Source of the DNA: CAYVTZ01 sp964454685
GTDB lineage: Bacteria > Bacillota > Clostridia > Christensenellales > Christensenellaceae
DNA: 64,000 bases
Direction: 5' to 3'
NCBI GenBank assembly: GCA_964454685.1
Contig: CAYVTZ010000014.1
Location: forward strand, 1 to 64,000
The notes below the pieces were generated by a model. It saw nothing but the letters and a program-made list of their open reading frames with translations, made no database searches and had not been told where the DNA came from. The translations under genes were made by a program, and so were the position numbers. Below are positions 23,239 through 32,662 of the stretch, in pieces; positions within the stretch are counted from its first letter, which is position 1; every line of letters begins with the position of its first letter.

Positions 23239-25194
23239 ATGACGGCATCATATACAGTCGATAATATCGAAGTACTGGAAGGATTGGTTGCGGTACGCAA
23301 GCGTCCGGGTATGTATATCGGTACAACAAGCATCAAAGGATTGCATCATCTGCTTTGGGAGCTGGTGGACAATGGCATCGACGAAGCGGCAAACGGTTTT
23401 GCGGACAAGCTGACCGTGACACTGCACGCGGACAATTCCTTGTCTGTGGAGGACAACGGCAGAGGCATCCCGACGGGCATTCATCCCGAAAAAAAGATGT
23501 CCGGCGTAGAGGTGGTGTTTACCCAGCTGCATGCGGGCGGGAAATTTAACAACAGTTCGTATACCTATTCCGGAGGGCTGCACGGGGTGGGCGCGTCCGT
23601 CGTCAACGCGCTTTCCAAATGGCTGTGTGTGGAAGTGTATCAAAATGGGAAAATCTATTATCAAAAGTATGTGACGGAAGTGGACGACAAGAAAAAAATG
23701 CAGGTGGGCAGACCGCTTGAACCGTTAAAGGAAATTGGCGAGACACGAAAGCATGGTACCAAAGTGACCTTTTTGGCGGATGATGCGGTGTTTGACGATG
23801 TGGTATACCAATACGAGACCATCAAGCGCCGTTTGCGGGAACTTGCCTTTTTGACCAAGGGGCTTAAAATCACGCTGATTGACGAACGGCTCAGCAGCAC
23901 CAAGAAGGAAGTCTTTGAATACAACGGCGGCATTGTGGACTTTGTGCTGTATCTGAACGAGGACAAAACACCGCTGCATGCTGCGCCCATTCTGCTGGAG
24001 GGACAGCGCAACGAGATTTTGGTCAGCATTGCGATGCAGTATAATTCGGGGTACAACGAGAGCATCTTTTCCTATGTGAACAACATTCCCACCACCGAAG
24101 GCGGGATGCACGAGACGGGGTTCAAGACGGCGCTTACGAAGGTGATGAACGATTATGCCCGCAACGCAAATCTGCTCAAAGAGAAGGAAGCGAACCTTGC
24201 GGGAGAGGACTTTCGCGAGGGGCTTTGTGCGGTCGTCAACATCAAGATGAAGAATGTGCAGTTTGAGGGGCAGACCAAAACAAAACTGGGTAACGCAGAG
24301 GCGCGTGTGGCGGTGGACGCCGTGGTGAACGAGACGCTTTCCGCGTACATGGCAGACCTCAACAATACAAATTTGTGCAACAAAATTGTGGAGAAGGCGA
24401 TTGCGGCGGCGCGCGTGCGGGATGCGGCGCGCAAGGCGAAAAAGATGGAACGGGCGCGTACCAAGCTGGAAAGCTCTCCGCTGGTGGGCAAGCTGGCATC
24501 CTGCACGGGCAGAAATCCGAAGCAGAATGAGCTGTTTATTGTGGAGGGAGACAGTGCCGGCGGAAGCGCAAAGCAGGGTCGGAACCGGCATTTTCAGGCG
24601 ATACTGCCCTTGCGTGGCAAGCCGCTGAATGTGGAGAAAAAGCGCATGGATCAAGTGTTGGCAAATGAGGAGTTTCGCTCCATCATCACGGCGTTGGGCG
24701 CCGGATTTGACGACTCCTTTGTGCTGGAGAACATGAAGTACAACAAGGTGATCATCTTATCCGACGCGGATCAGGACGGTGCGCACATCCGCGCGATTTT
24801 GATTACGTTCTTCTATCGTTATTTTAAGGACATGATCATGGATGGACGGCTGTACATCGGTTTGCCGCCGCTGTATAAAGTTGCAAAGGGAAACAAGACG
24901 GTGTATGCCTACGATGATAAGGAACTGGAAAGCGCGAAGAAGGAAGTTGGGCGCGGATATAACTTACAGCGTTACAAAGGTTTGGGCGAGATGAATGCCG
25001 AGCAGCTTTGGGAGACCACGATGAACCCGGAAAAGCGCACATTATTGCGCGTAACCATCGAGGATTTGGCGGATGTGGAGCATCTGGTCAGCACCTTGAT
25101 GGGGGACAATGTGGAGCCGCGCAAGGCATACATTGCGGAACACGCAAACTTCAATAAAGTAGATTCGTTTGAGGCGGTGCATCATGAAGCATAA
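23239..25194 (+). CDS. parE: Type IIA topoisomerase subunit B (ParE-like)
   Basis: A 651-residue ATPase subunit. The GHKL ATPase domain has ELVDNGIDEAANGF (Mg-binding Asn), EDNGRGIPTG and GGLHGVGASVVNALS. The TOPRIM domain has FIVEGDSAGGSAKQGRNR and LSDADQDGAHIRAILI, and QRYKGLGEMNAEQLWETT ends the core. It drives strand passage with the A subunit encoded next, whose start it overlaps by 11 bases. ParE rather than GyrB is preferred because the partner lacks the GyrA box. GGAGG lies 7 bases before the ATG at 23239. Confidence 0.88.
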   Translation: MTASYTVDNIEVLEGLVAVRKRPGMYIGTTSIKGLHHLLWELVDNGIDEAANGFADKLTVTLHADNSLSVEDNGRGIPTGIHPEKKMSGVEVVFTQLHAGGKFNNSSYTYSGGLHGVGASVVNALSKWLCVEVYQNGKIYYQKYVTEVDDKKKMQVGRPLEPLKEIGETRKHGTKVTFLADDAVFDDVVYQYETIKRRLRELAFLTKGLKITLIDERLSSTKKEVFEYNGGIVDFVLYLNEDKTPLHAAPILLEGQRNEILVSIAMQYNSGYNESIFSYVNNIPTTEGGMHETGFKTALTKVMNDYARNANLLKEKEANLAGEDFREGLCAVVNIKMKNVQFEGQTKTKLGNAEARVAVDAVVNETLSAYMADLNNTNLCNKIVEKAIAAARVRDAARKAKKMERARTKLESSPLVGKLASCTGRNPKQNELFIVEGDSAGGSAKQGRNRHFQAILPLRGKPLNVEKKRMDQVLANEEFRSIITALGAGFDDSFVLENMKYNKVIILSDADQDGAHIRAILITFFYRYFKDMIMDGRLYIGLPPLYKVAKGNKTVYAYDDKELESAKKEVGRGYNLQRYKGLGEMNAEQLWETTMNPEKRTLLRVTIEDLADVEHLVSTLMGDNVEPRKAYIAEHANFNKVDSFEAVHHEA

Positions 25195-27625
25195 GCAGAT
25201 CGACTATCAGGAAAAAATCGTAGAATCGGCACTCAACGAGGTCATGCACAACTCCTATATGACCTATGCGGAATATGTGACGATGGAGCGGGCATTGCCT
25301 CGCGTAGAGGACGGACTCAAGCCGGTGCAGCGCAGAATTTTATACACGCTAAGCGAGCTTGGGATTACGCCGGACAAACCGTACAAAAAATCCGCAAGAA
25401 TCGTCGGTGAAGCGTTGGGTAAATATCACCCGCACGGCGATACCAGCGTCTATGACGCGATGGTGCGTTTGGCGCAGGATTACACGATGCGCGCGCCGCT
25501 GGTGGATGGGCACGGAAATTTTGGCTCTATGGACGGCGACAGCCCTGCTGCGATGCGTTATACCGAGGCGCGCATGTCTGCACTGGCGTTGGAGATGCTG
25601 CGAGACCTTGACAAAGACACGGTTGCGTTCCGCCCTAATTTTGACGATACGGAACGTGAACCGGACATGCTGCCTGCGCGTTTTCCAAACTTGTTGGTGA
25701 ACGGCGCCTCGGGCATTGCCGTTGGCCTTGCGACCAACATTCCGCCGCACAACCTTGCTGAGGTGATCGACGGCGTGGTGATGCGCATGGAGCACCCGCA
25801 TTGCGAGCTACAAGAAATGATGGACATTGTAAAAGGCCCGGATTTTCCCACGGGGGGCTATTTGCTGTGCGGGGGCGAGCTCGAACAGGCATACCGCACG
25901 GGTAAGGGCAGGGTGCAGATTCGCGCGAAAACGCATTTTGAGAAGCAACCAAACGGCAAGACTTCGATTGTCATTACCGAAGTGCCGTATGAGGTAAAAA
26001 AGGCAAATCTGCTGGAAAAGGTATTGCAGGTCAGCGAGCAGAAAAAGGATCTGTTTGCGGGCATTGACGACATCCGTGACGAGTCCGACCGCGAGGGTGT
26101 GCGTGCTGTCATCGAGATTAAAAAAGGGCACGATGCGGAAAAGATTCTGAATCTGCTGTACAAATATACGGATATGCAGGTGACGTTTGGCATCAATATG
26201 ATGGTGATTGCCGATGGCGCGCCGCAGCAACTGGGGCTATTGCCTGTGATGGATTATTACATCCGGCATCAGAAAAATGTGGTCACGCGCCGTACGCGCT
26301 ATGATCTGGAAAAGGCGGAGAAGCGCGAGCACATCTTGCAGGGGTTGATGATTGCGGTGCAAAACATCGACCGCGTGATCAAGCTGATCCGTGCCTCCAA
26401 AAATACCGAGGAAGCGCGTAAGGCGCTGATGGCGGAATTTAATTTGACCAGCATCCAGGCGCAGGCGATTTTGGATATGCGTCTCGCGCGGCTGACGAAC
26501 CTTGAAATCATCACTCTGGAAAATGAATACAAAGAAGTGGTGGCGCTTATCAAGTATTTGAAATCCATTCTGGATTCCGAAGAAAAGCTGCTGGAAGTGA
26601 TCAAAGATGAATTGCTGCTGGTGAAAGAAAACTATGCGGACAAGCGCAGGACGCAGTTTATCAGCGCGGAGAAGGCGCAGATTGTGGTGGACGAAAGCGA
26701 ATTCATTGCGACGGAGGACTGCATCATCACATTAACGCGCGGCGGCAACCTCAAGCGCATGACGCTCAAGGCATGGCAGAAGGGCGCGGAAGCGGAAGAT
26801 TTGGAAGAAAAGCTGCAGCCCAGCTTGATCACGCAGACGGACACGGGCAGCAAGATATTCCTCTTTACCAATAAGGGGAATCTGTATACCATTGCTTCTA
26901 CGGCGATCCCTGAGGCGCGTATGCGGGAGGCGGGGAAATCTCTGAATGCGCTGATTCCCGGCGTGGAGAACGATGAAGTGGTGCTGAATATTTTGGTCAA
27001 GCAGGACTTTGCATGTGAGCACATCTTGTTTGCGAGCAGGAGCGGACTGGTGAAAGCGGTTGCGGTTGCGGAGTTTGACGTCAAGAAAACAAAAATCATG
27101 GCGTGCGGGCTGAAAGACGGCGACGAACTGATCTATGTGCAGCCGGATGACCCCAATGCGCAGACGCTGCTGTGCCTGTCCTCGGACGGCATGTCCATTC
27201 GCTTTGCAAAGTCGGAGATTTCTGTGATGGGAAGAAGCGGCAAAGGTGTGGGCGCGATGAAATTAGGCGTGCGTGCCAAACTGGTGCTGGCGGCGCAGAT
27301 TCAAGACGGGCAGGAAGGCAATGTGCTGCTGATGACGGAAAAGGGCTATGCCAAGCAGACGCCGCTTGCGGAGTTTGATGTGCAGGGCAGAAACGGGAAA
27401 GGGCTGAAAGCATTCCAATTCACACCGCACAACGGCAAGCAGATTGTTGGCGCGCTGATTGTGGAGCGTATTACCAAGATCACAACGCTGCAAAACTCCG
27501 GCGAGATGAAAAAAATCATGACGGACACCATTCCGACCGATGAGCGCAACACCAAAGGCGAGCAGGTGGTGCTGGCGGTGTTGGGCAACGATGTAGAGCG
27601 GGTTTATATGAATATTTTGGAATAA
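25184..27625 (+). CDS. parC: Type IIA topoisomerase subunit A (ParC-like)
   Basis: An 813-residue breakage-reunion subunit. The winged-helix domain contains the catalytic tyrosine in AAMRYTEARMSALA, preceded by GEALGKYHPHGDTSVYDAMVRLAQ (the quinolone-determining region) and PLVDGHGNFGSMDGDSPAAM. A coiled coil and a six-bladed beta-pinwheel follow. The GyrA-box position carries AWQKGAEAEDLEEKLQ instead of QRRGGKG, so wrapping-type gyrase supercoiling is unlikely and a decatenase (topoisomerase IV) role is favoured. The ATG at 25184 lies inside the end of parE, indicating translational coupling. Confidence 0.88.
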   Translation: MKHKQIDYQEKIVESALNEVMHNSYMTYAEYVTMERALPRVEDGLKPVQRRILYTLSELGITPDKPYKKSARIVGEALGKYHPHGDTSVYDAMVRLAQDYTMRAPLVDGHGNFGSMDGDSPAAMRYTEARMSALALEMLRDLDKDTVAFRPNFDDTEREPDMLPARFPNLLVNGASGIAVGLATNIPPHNLAEVIDGVVMRMEHPHCELQEMMDIVKGPDFPTGGYLLCGGELEQAYRTGKGRVQIRAKTHFEKQPNGKTSIVITEVPYEVKKANLLEKVLQVSEQKKDLFAGIDDIRDESDREGVRAVIEIKKGHDAEKILNLLYKYTDMQVTFGINMMVIADGAPQQLGLLPVMDYYIRHQKNVVTRRTRYDLEKAEKREHILQGLMIAVQNIDRVIKLIRASKNTEEARKALMAEFNLTSIQAQAILDMRLARLTNLEIITLENEYKEVVALIKYLKSILDSEEKLLEVIKDELLLVKENYADKRRTQFISAEKAQIVVDESEFIATEDCIITLTRGGNLKRMTLKAWQKGAEAEDLEEKLQPSLITQTDTGSKIFLFTNKGNLYTIASTAIPEARMREAGKSLNALIPGVENDEVVLNILVKQDFACEHILFASRSGLVKAVAVAEFDVKKTKIMACGLKDGDELIYVQPDDPNAQTLLCLSSDGMSIRFAKSEISVMGRSGKGVGAMKLGVRAKLVLAAQIQDGQEGNVLLMTEKGYAKQTPLAEFDVQGRNGKGLKAFQFTPHNGKQIVGALIVERITKITTLQNSGEMKKIMTDTIPTDERNTKGEQVVLAVLGNDVERVYMNILE

Positions 27626-27706
27626 ACAAGAAATGCGTGCGGAAAAGTGCAGAAAGCCCTATCGCATTTTGAATGACGCGAGGACTTTAACCGCGAATTG
27701 TAAGAG

Positions 27707-27746
27707 AGAAAGACTTTGAATCGTGCGCGATCAGGGTCTTTCTTTT
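27707..27746 (+). terminator. Terminator after parC
   Basis: AGAAAGAC (27707-27714) pairs with GTCTTTCT (27736-27743), followed by TTTC. The loop has a small inner ATCG/CGAT stem. Confidence 0.65.
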
Positions 27747-27758
27747 CGCGTGGTAATG

Positions 27759-27767
27759 TGCTAAAAT
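27759..27767 (+). promoter_or_regulatory. Extended -10 before yerC
   Basis: TGCTAAAAT: TG (27759-27760) one base before TAAAAT (27762-27767). No good -35 is visible, since that position lies in the parC terminator. Confidence 0.35.
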
Positions 27768-27840
27768 GTAAATACAAAATGATGAGCGTGAGACATGACC
27801 ATTGACCAGGCAATTTGCTTGTTAGAAAGGTACGGATAGG

Positions 27841-28137
27841 ATGGAAACTTCTAAATTACAGTCCGCAGAGTTGGACCATTTGTTTGAGGCGATTTTATCA
27901 CTGGAAGATGTGCACGAATGCTATATGTTTTTTGAGGATTTGTGTACGGTTTCGGAACTGAATGCCATTGCGCAACGCTATAAAGTGGCGCAGATGCTGA
28001 AACATAAAACGACATGCAGCGCTATTGCTGAAAAAACAGGAGCCTCTACGGCGACCATTTCGCGCGTGAATCGCGCGCTGCACTACGGCACGGGCGGATA
28101 TGATCTAATTTTGGAGCGCATTACAAACAAAGAGTAA
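27841..28137 (+). CDS. YerC/YecD family TrpR-like repressor
   Basis: A 98-residue protein of the TrpR-like YerC/YecD family. The helix-turn-helix reads MLKHKTTCSAIAEKTGASTATISRVNRALHYGTGGYDL, nearly canonical for the family. The N-terminal helices contain LEDVHECYMFFEDLCTVSELNAIAQRY. TrpR-family proteins of this type have been proposed to regulate histidine biosynthesis genes in Bacillota (called HisR). A matching palindrome overlaps the his promoter in this same window (60555-60574), so this protein is the natural candidate to bind it. First gene before pcrA and ligA, as is common in the phylum. Confidence 0.88.
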   Translation: METSKLQSAELDHLFEAILSLEDVHECYMFFEDLCTVSELNAIAQRYKVAQMLKHKTTCSAIAEKTGASTATISRVNRALHYGTGGYDLILERITNKE

Positions 28138-28224
28138 GAGCGGTGGTCTGCCTGCCGCATCCGAACAGTGAGGCCGGAGGTGCGTGGGCGGATTTTTATG
28201 CTGTTGAAAAATAAGGAGAAACGA

Positions 28225-30396
28225 ATGCAACTGAATACCAATCAACAACTGGCGGTGGAAACGACAGAAGGCGCGGTGCTGGTGCTTGCGGGGGCGGGCA
28301 GCGGCAAGACGCGCGTTTTAACGGAGCGCGTCGCGCACCTGGTGGGAGATAAGCGCGTACCGCCGTGGGCGATTCTTGCCATTACCTTTACAAACAAGGC
28401 GGCCGAGGAGATGCGCAATCGTATTGCGGAGCGCACGGGTTATGACGCGCGGGACATTTGGATCAGCACCTTTCACGCGATGTGCGTGCGGATGCTGCGC
28501 CGCTATGCCGAGCATGTGGGGTATACTTCGAATTTTCTGATTTATGATTCGGACGATTCTTTGCGGCTGGTACGCAAGATTTTGGAAGAGATGGGGTTGA
28601 AGGAGAACAAGAGCTACAACGACCGATACATCAAAAATATCATCAGCCGTTATAAAAATGATGCGCAAAACACGGAATTTTATGATTTTGTGGCAGAGCG
28701 CAATGCGTTCATTGCGGAGAATGCCGAGCATATCTTCATTCGTTATCAGGAAGAATTGCTACGGCAAAATGCAATGGACTTTGATGATCTGCTGCTAAAA
28801 ACACTGGAACTGCTGCAAAACAGTGAGCAGGCGCGGAATTACTATCAAAACAAGTTTCGCTATGTGCTGGTGGACGAGTATCAGGACACCAACATGGTGC
28901 AGTACAACCTGGTAAAAATATTGTGCGGCGGATATGGCAATCTGTTTGTGGTGGGTGACGATGATCAATCGATCTATGCGTTCCGCGGAGCGAACATTCG
29001 CAACATTTTAGAGTTTGAGAAAGATTTTGAAGGCGCGAAGGTGATTCGTCTGGAACAGAATTATCGCTCGGACAAACGCATACTGGACGTGGCAAACTGT
29101 GTCATTCGTAACAACGAGGGGCGCAAGGGAAAAACGCTGTGGAGTGAGATCACCAGCGGGGAAAAGCCGGTTTTGTACACTGCATCCAGCGAATATGACG
29201 AAGCGGAGTCCATCGCGCGCGAGATTCAGCGGCTTTCGGACGAGGGAAACAATTATTCCGATATGGCGATTTTATATCGCATGCACACGCTGACGCGTAT
29301 TATCGAGGAAAAACTGCGGTTATATACGGTGCCTTATCGTATTTACGGCGGCTTGAGCTTTTATGAGCGCAAGGAAGTAAAGGATATGATCGCGTATCTG
29401 AACATTTTGGCAAATCCGGCGGCAGACTTGCAGCTTTTGCGCATCATCAACGTTCCCAAACGTGCGATTGGCGATGCGAAGGTTTCTGCGCTGACGCGCC
29501 TTGCGGGCAGCAACAGCATTTCGATGATTGAAGTGATGGCAAATGCGGATACGATGATTGACGATGCCGCACTGCTCAAAAAGGCGAAGGAATTTTACGC
29601 GATTTATGAGGAAATGCGCGAAGGGATGGAGCAGAAATCGGTTCACGAGATTCTTGAGGACGTATATATTGTTTCCGGCTACAAACAGATGCTGGAAGCG
29701 GAGGGCACGCCCGAGGCACAGGGGCGCATGGAGAATGTGGAGGAACTGATCAACTCTGCGTATGAATATGATGAGCGCAACGGCGAGGACGCCGGACTGG
29801 ATGGTTTCCTGCAGGACATTGCGCTGATCACGGACATGGACAGCATGGACGAAAAGGGCGGCGTGACATTGATGACCATGCATGCTGCGAAAGGATTGGA
29901 ATACGATTATGTGTTTGTTGCCGGAGTGGAGGAAGGGATTTTCCCCAGCATGCGCAGCATAGAAGAGGACAATGTAGAAGAAGAGCGGAGGCTTTGCTAT
30001 GTTGCCATTACGCGCGCAAAAAAGAAGCTGTATCTGCTGCACGCGCAGATGCGCACGTTGTATGGCAAGACTACGCCAACCATGCCTTCGCGCTTTCTGG
30101 ACGAAATCGACGACGAACTGTTGGAGCGCCTCGGCAAGAAGGAGCGACCGGTGATTGCGCCGAAAGCGACGACGCAGAAGCCGGTGTTTGCAGGCAAATT
30201 TGAACTGCCCAAGGCGAAGCCGGCAAAGGTGCTGGGGAACTATAAGGTGGGCACGGTGGTGCGGCACAAAAGCTTTGGCGTGGGAAAAATTATGAGCATA
30301 GACGGTACGGGCGATAAACAGGTTGCCGTGGTGCTGTTTGAGCAGGCGGGTCAGAAAAAGATGTTTTTGGCGTTTGCGGCGCTGGAAATTCTGTGA
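28225..30396 (+). CDS. pcrA: ATP-dependent DNA helicase PcrA/UvrD
   Basis: A 723-residue superfamily 1A 3'-5' helicase for repair and removal of replication blocks. Motifs: I (AGAGSGKTRVL), Ia (ITFTNKAAEEM), II (VDEYQDTN), III (GDDDQSIYAFRGA), IV (EQNYRS), V (LMTMHAAKGLEYDYVFV) and VI (YVAITRAKKKLYL). The C-terminus carries the Tudor-like RNA-polymerase-binding domain seen in PcrA (YKVGTVVRHKSFGVGKIMSI). The ATG at 28225 has AAGGAG 6 bases upstream; the frame opens further up at 28168. The stretch 28138-28224 has no separate gene. Co-transcription with yerC and ligA is likely. Confidence 0.93.
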   Translation: MQLNTNQQLAVETTEGAVLVLAGAGSGKTRVLTERVAHLVGDKRVPPWAILAITFTNKAAEEMRNRIAERTGYDARDIWISTFHAMCVRMLRRYAEHVGYTSNFLIYDSDDSLRLVRKILEEMGLKENKSYNDRYIKNIISRYKNDAQNTEFYDFVAERNAFIAENAEHIFIRYQEELLRQNAMDFDDLLLKTLELLQNSEQARNYYQNKFRYVLVDEYQDTNMVQYNLVKILCGGYGNLFVVGDDDQSIYAFRGANIRNILEFEKDFEGAKVIRLEQNYRSDKRILDVANCVIRNNEGRKGKTLWSEITSGEKPVLYTASSEYDEAESIAREIQRLSDEGNNYSDMAILYRMHTLTRIIEEKLRLYTVPYRIYGGLSFYERKEVKDMIAYLNILANPAADLQLLRIINVPKRAIGDAKVSALTRLAGSNSISMIEVMANADTMIDDAALLKKAKEFYAIYEEMREGMEQKSVHEILEDVYIVSGYKQMLEAEGTPEAQGRMENVEELINSAYEYDERNGEDAGLDGFLQDIALITDMDSMDEKGGVTLMTMHAAKGLEYDYVFVAGVEEGIFPSMRSIEEDNVEEERRLCYVAITRAKKKLYLLHAQMRTLYGKTTPTMPSRFLDEIDDELLERLGKKERPVIAPKATTQKPVFAGKFELPKAKPAKVLGNYKVGTVVRHKSFGVGKIMSIDGTGDKQVAVVLFEQAGQKKMFLAFAALEIL

Positions 30397-30440
30397 GACT
30401 TGCGCGGTGCGTGAGCGAAGAACATGAAGGAGACAGACGC

Positions 30441-32396
30441 ATGGAACGGATGCAGGAGCTGGTGCAGCTGCTGAACACATACGCATATCAATATTACGTG
30501 CTGGATGCGCCGACGGTGGCGGATGCGCAATATGATGCGCTTTACGACGAGCTTTGCGCGCTGGAGCAAGAAAGCGGCACCGTACTGCCGGATTCTCCGA
30601 CGCAGCGGGTGGGCGGCGAACTACTGGAAGGATTTGAGAAGCATCGGCATCTTGCGCCGCTGTGGAGCCTGGACAAGGCGCAGAGCTTTGAAGAATTGCA
30701 GGATTGGGAGCAGCGCTTGAAAAAGGCGTTTCCGGCGCAGGAGCGCTTTGCATATTCTTTGGAGTATAAATTCGATGGCCTTACCATCAATCTAACCTAT
30801 GAAAACGGCTTATTGACTCACGCGGCGACGCGCGGCGATGGAGAAGTGGGGGAGGAGATTACAGCGCAGATCAAGACCATTGCCAGCATTCCGCTGCGCA
30901 TTCCCTATTTTGGACGCTTGGAGGTGCAGGGTGAGGCGATTATGCTGCTGTCTGCGCTGGAAGCGTATAATAAGACTGCGGAAGAACCGCTTAAAAATGC
31001 CCGGAATGCGGCGGCAGGAGCGTTGCGCAATCTGGACACTTCGGTAACGGCAAAGCGCCATTTGAGCGCGTTTTTGTATAATGTGGGATATATCGAGGGT
31101 AAAACGTTCCGCGACCACGGCGAGATGATTGCCTTTTTGAAAGAAAACTATTTTCTTGTGAATCCTTATGAAAAGCTGTTTGAGGACTTGCAAGAAGTGT
31201 GCAAAGAGATTGAGCGGGTGGAAGCCTTAAGGGATTCTTTGGACTTTTTGATCGACGGCATGGTCATCAAGGTTTCGGACTTTGCAATGCGCGAGCAGCT
31301 TGGGTATACGCAGAAATTCCCGCGCTGGGCGATCGCCTATAAATTTGCCGCGCAGGAGATGACGACGCGCATTTTGGATGTCGTCTGGGATGTTGGGCGC
31401 ACGGGAAAACTGACGCCGGTGGCGGTGTTGGAACCGGTGGACATTGCGGGCGTGACGGTGCAACGCGCGACGCTGAATAACTACGAGGATATTTTACGCA
31501 AGCGCGTGGCGCTGGGGATTTCGGTGTTTATTCGACGTTCCAATGACGTGATTCCCGAAATTTTGGGAGCCGCGGACGAAAACGAGCAAGGAACGCCCGT
31601 TGATCGGCCGCTGGTTTGTCCTGCGTGTGGAACGCATTTGGTGGAGATCGGTCCGAATCTATATTGTGAAAATTCTTTGAGTTGTGCGCCGCAGCTTACG
31701 GCGCGCATGACGCATTTTGTTTCGCGGGATGCGATGAACATTGAATCCTTGAGCGAAAAAACCATTGAGCAGTTGTTCCATGCGCTGGAAATCCAGGACA
31801 TTGCGGGACTGTACACCATTCGGAAAGAACAGCTTTTGGGATTGGAAGGCTTTCAGGAGAAGCGGGCGGAGAACATTATTTCGGCGATCGAGCAGAGTAA
31901 GACGCCGCCGCTGGCAAACTTTATTTTTGCGCTGGGCATTGCCAACGTGGGGAAAAAAACGGCGAAGGATTTGGCGGCAACTTACGGCAGCTTTGAACGT
32001 GTGATGCAGGCAACGGAAGAAGAATTATTGGGCATCCGCGATATTGGCGGCGTGGTAGCGCATGACATCGTCTCATTCTTTGCAGACGCAAACAGCCGCC
32101 GCGTGTTGGCGGAGCTGGATGCTGCGGGGGTGAGACCGCAAGAAGCACAGATCGCGCAAGCAGAAGGCTTGTTTTCAGGACGCACTTTTGTGCTGACAGG
32201 AACGTTGCCCACCATGACGCGTGAACAGGCGCAGGAGATGATCGAAGCACAGGGCGGCAAGGTGACCACATCCGTCAGCAAGAAAACAGATTTTGTTTTG
32301 GCGGGAGAGAAGGCGGGGAGCAAGCTTGCAAAGGCGCAAAGCCTAGGCGTTGCGGTGCTGGATGAGGACGCGTTTTTGCGGATGATGCAGGCATGA
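30441..32396 (+). CDS. ligA: NAD-dependent DNA ligase
   Basis: A 651-residue NAD+-dependent ligase joining Okazaki fragments. The N-terminal NMN-binding Ia domain (YYVLDAPTVADAQYDAL) is followed by the adenylation motif EYKFDGL with the catalytic lysine, an OB fold, a four-cysteine zinc finger (CPACG...CENSLSCAP), HhH repeats (EEELLGIRDIGGVVA) and a C-terminal BRCT domain (FVLTGTLPTMTREQAQEMIEAQGG). GGAG lies 8 bases before the ATG at 30441. It overlaps gatC in an ATGA junction. Confidence 0.95.
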   Translation: MERMQELVQLLNTYAYQYYVLDAPTVADAQYDALYDELCALEQESGTVLPDSPTQRVGGELLEGFEKHRHLAPLWSLDKAQSFEELQDWEQRLKKAFPAQERFAYSLEYKFDGLTINLTYENGLLTHAATRGDGEVGEEITAQIKTIASIPLRIPYFGRLEVQGEAIMLLSALEAYNKTAEEPLKNARNAAAGALRNLDTSVTAKRHLSAFLYNVGYIEGKTFRDHGEMIAFLKENYFLVNPYEKLFEDLQEVCKEIERVEALRDSLDFLIDGMVIKVSDFAMREQLGYTQKFPRWAIAYKFAAQEMTTRILDVVWDVGRTGKLTPVAVLEPVDIAGVTVQRATLNNYEDILRKRVALGISVFIRRSNDVIPEILGAADENEQGTPVDRPLVCPACGTHLVEIGPNLYCENSLSCAPQLTARMTHFVSRDAMNIESLSEKTIEQLFHALEIQDIAGLYTIRKEQLLGLEGFQEKRAENIISAIEQSKTPPLANFIFALGIANVGKKTAKDLAATYGSFERVMQATEEELLGIRDIGGVVAHDIVSFFADANSRRVLAELDAAGVRPQEAQIAQAEGLFSGRTFVLTGTLPTMTREQAQEMIEAQGGKVTTSVSKKTDFVLAGEKAGSKLAKAQSLGVAVLDEDAFLRMMQA

Positions 32397-32662
32397 TAGG
32401 CAAGGAAGAAGTGCGCGAAATTGCGCACAGCGCAAGGTTGCGGCTAAAGGAAGAGGAAATAGAGCAGATGTGCGCAGAGCTGGAAACGGTGTTGGCGCTG
32501 GCGCAAACGCTGGAGCATGGAGAGCATGTGGAATGCTCTGCGCCAAAAGTGGACTACGGACGCAGGGACGAGGTAGCTGACTTTGCGGGAGACCCGTTGC
32601 GTGATGCGGCACAAACGCGGGATGGCTGCTTTATTGTGCCGCGCATCATGAGTCGGCAATGA
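32393..32662 (+). CDS. gatC: Asp/Glu-tRNA amidotransferase subunit C
   Basis: An 89-residue GatC, the small stabilising subunit of the GatCAB amidotransferase that converts misacylated Glu-tRNA(Gln) and Asp-tRNA(Asn). Family pattern VREIAHSARLRLKEEEIEQM and the loop EHVECSAPKVDYGRRDEV. Both ends overlap by 4 bases, with ligA upstream and gatA downstream, indicating strict translational coupling. The C-terminus PLRDAAQTRDGCFIVPRIM is the usual GatC tail that wraps GatA. Confidence 0.92.
   Translation: MIGKEEVREIAHSARLRLKEEEIEQMCAELETVLALAQTLEHGEHVECSAPKVDYGRRDEVADFAGDPLRDAAQTRDGCFIVPRIMSRQ

Noticed and set aside
23239..27625. Reading the topoisomerase pair as gyrB-gyrA
   Set aside because: The A subunit has no GyrA box (QRRGGKG-like), so ParE-ParC is more likely, though a single-pair organism cannot be excluded from this window.
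29320..30753. Long minus-strand frame (477 codons) opposite pcrA and ligA
   Set aside because: It is a shadow of two clear genes; its composition (Arg/His/Ala rich) is typical of antisense GC-rich codons.
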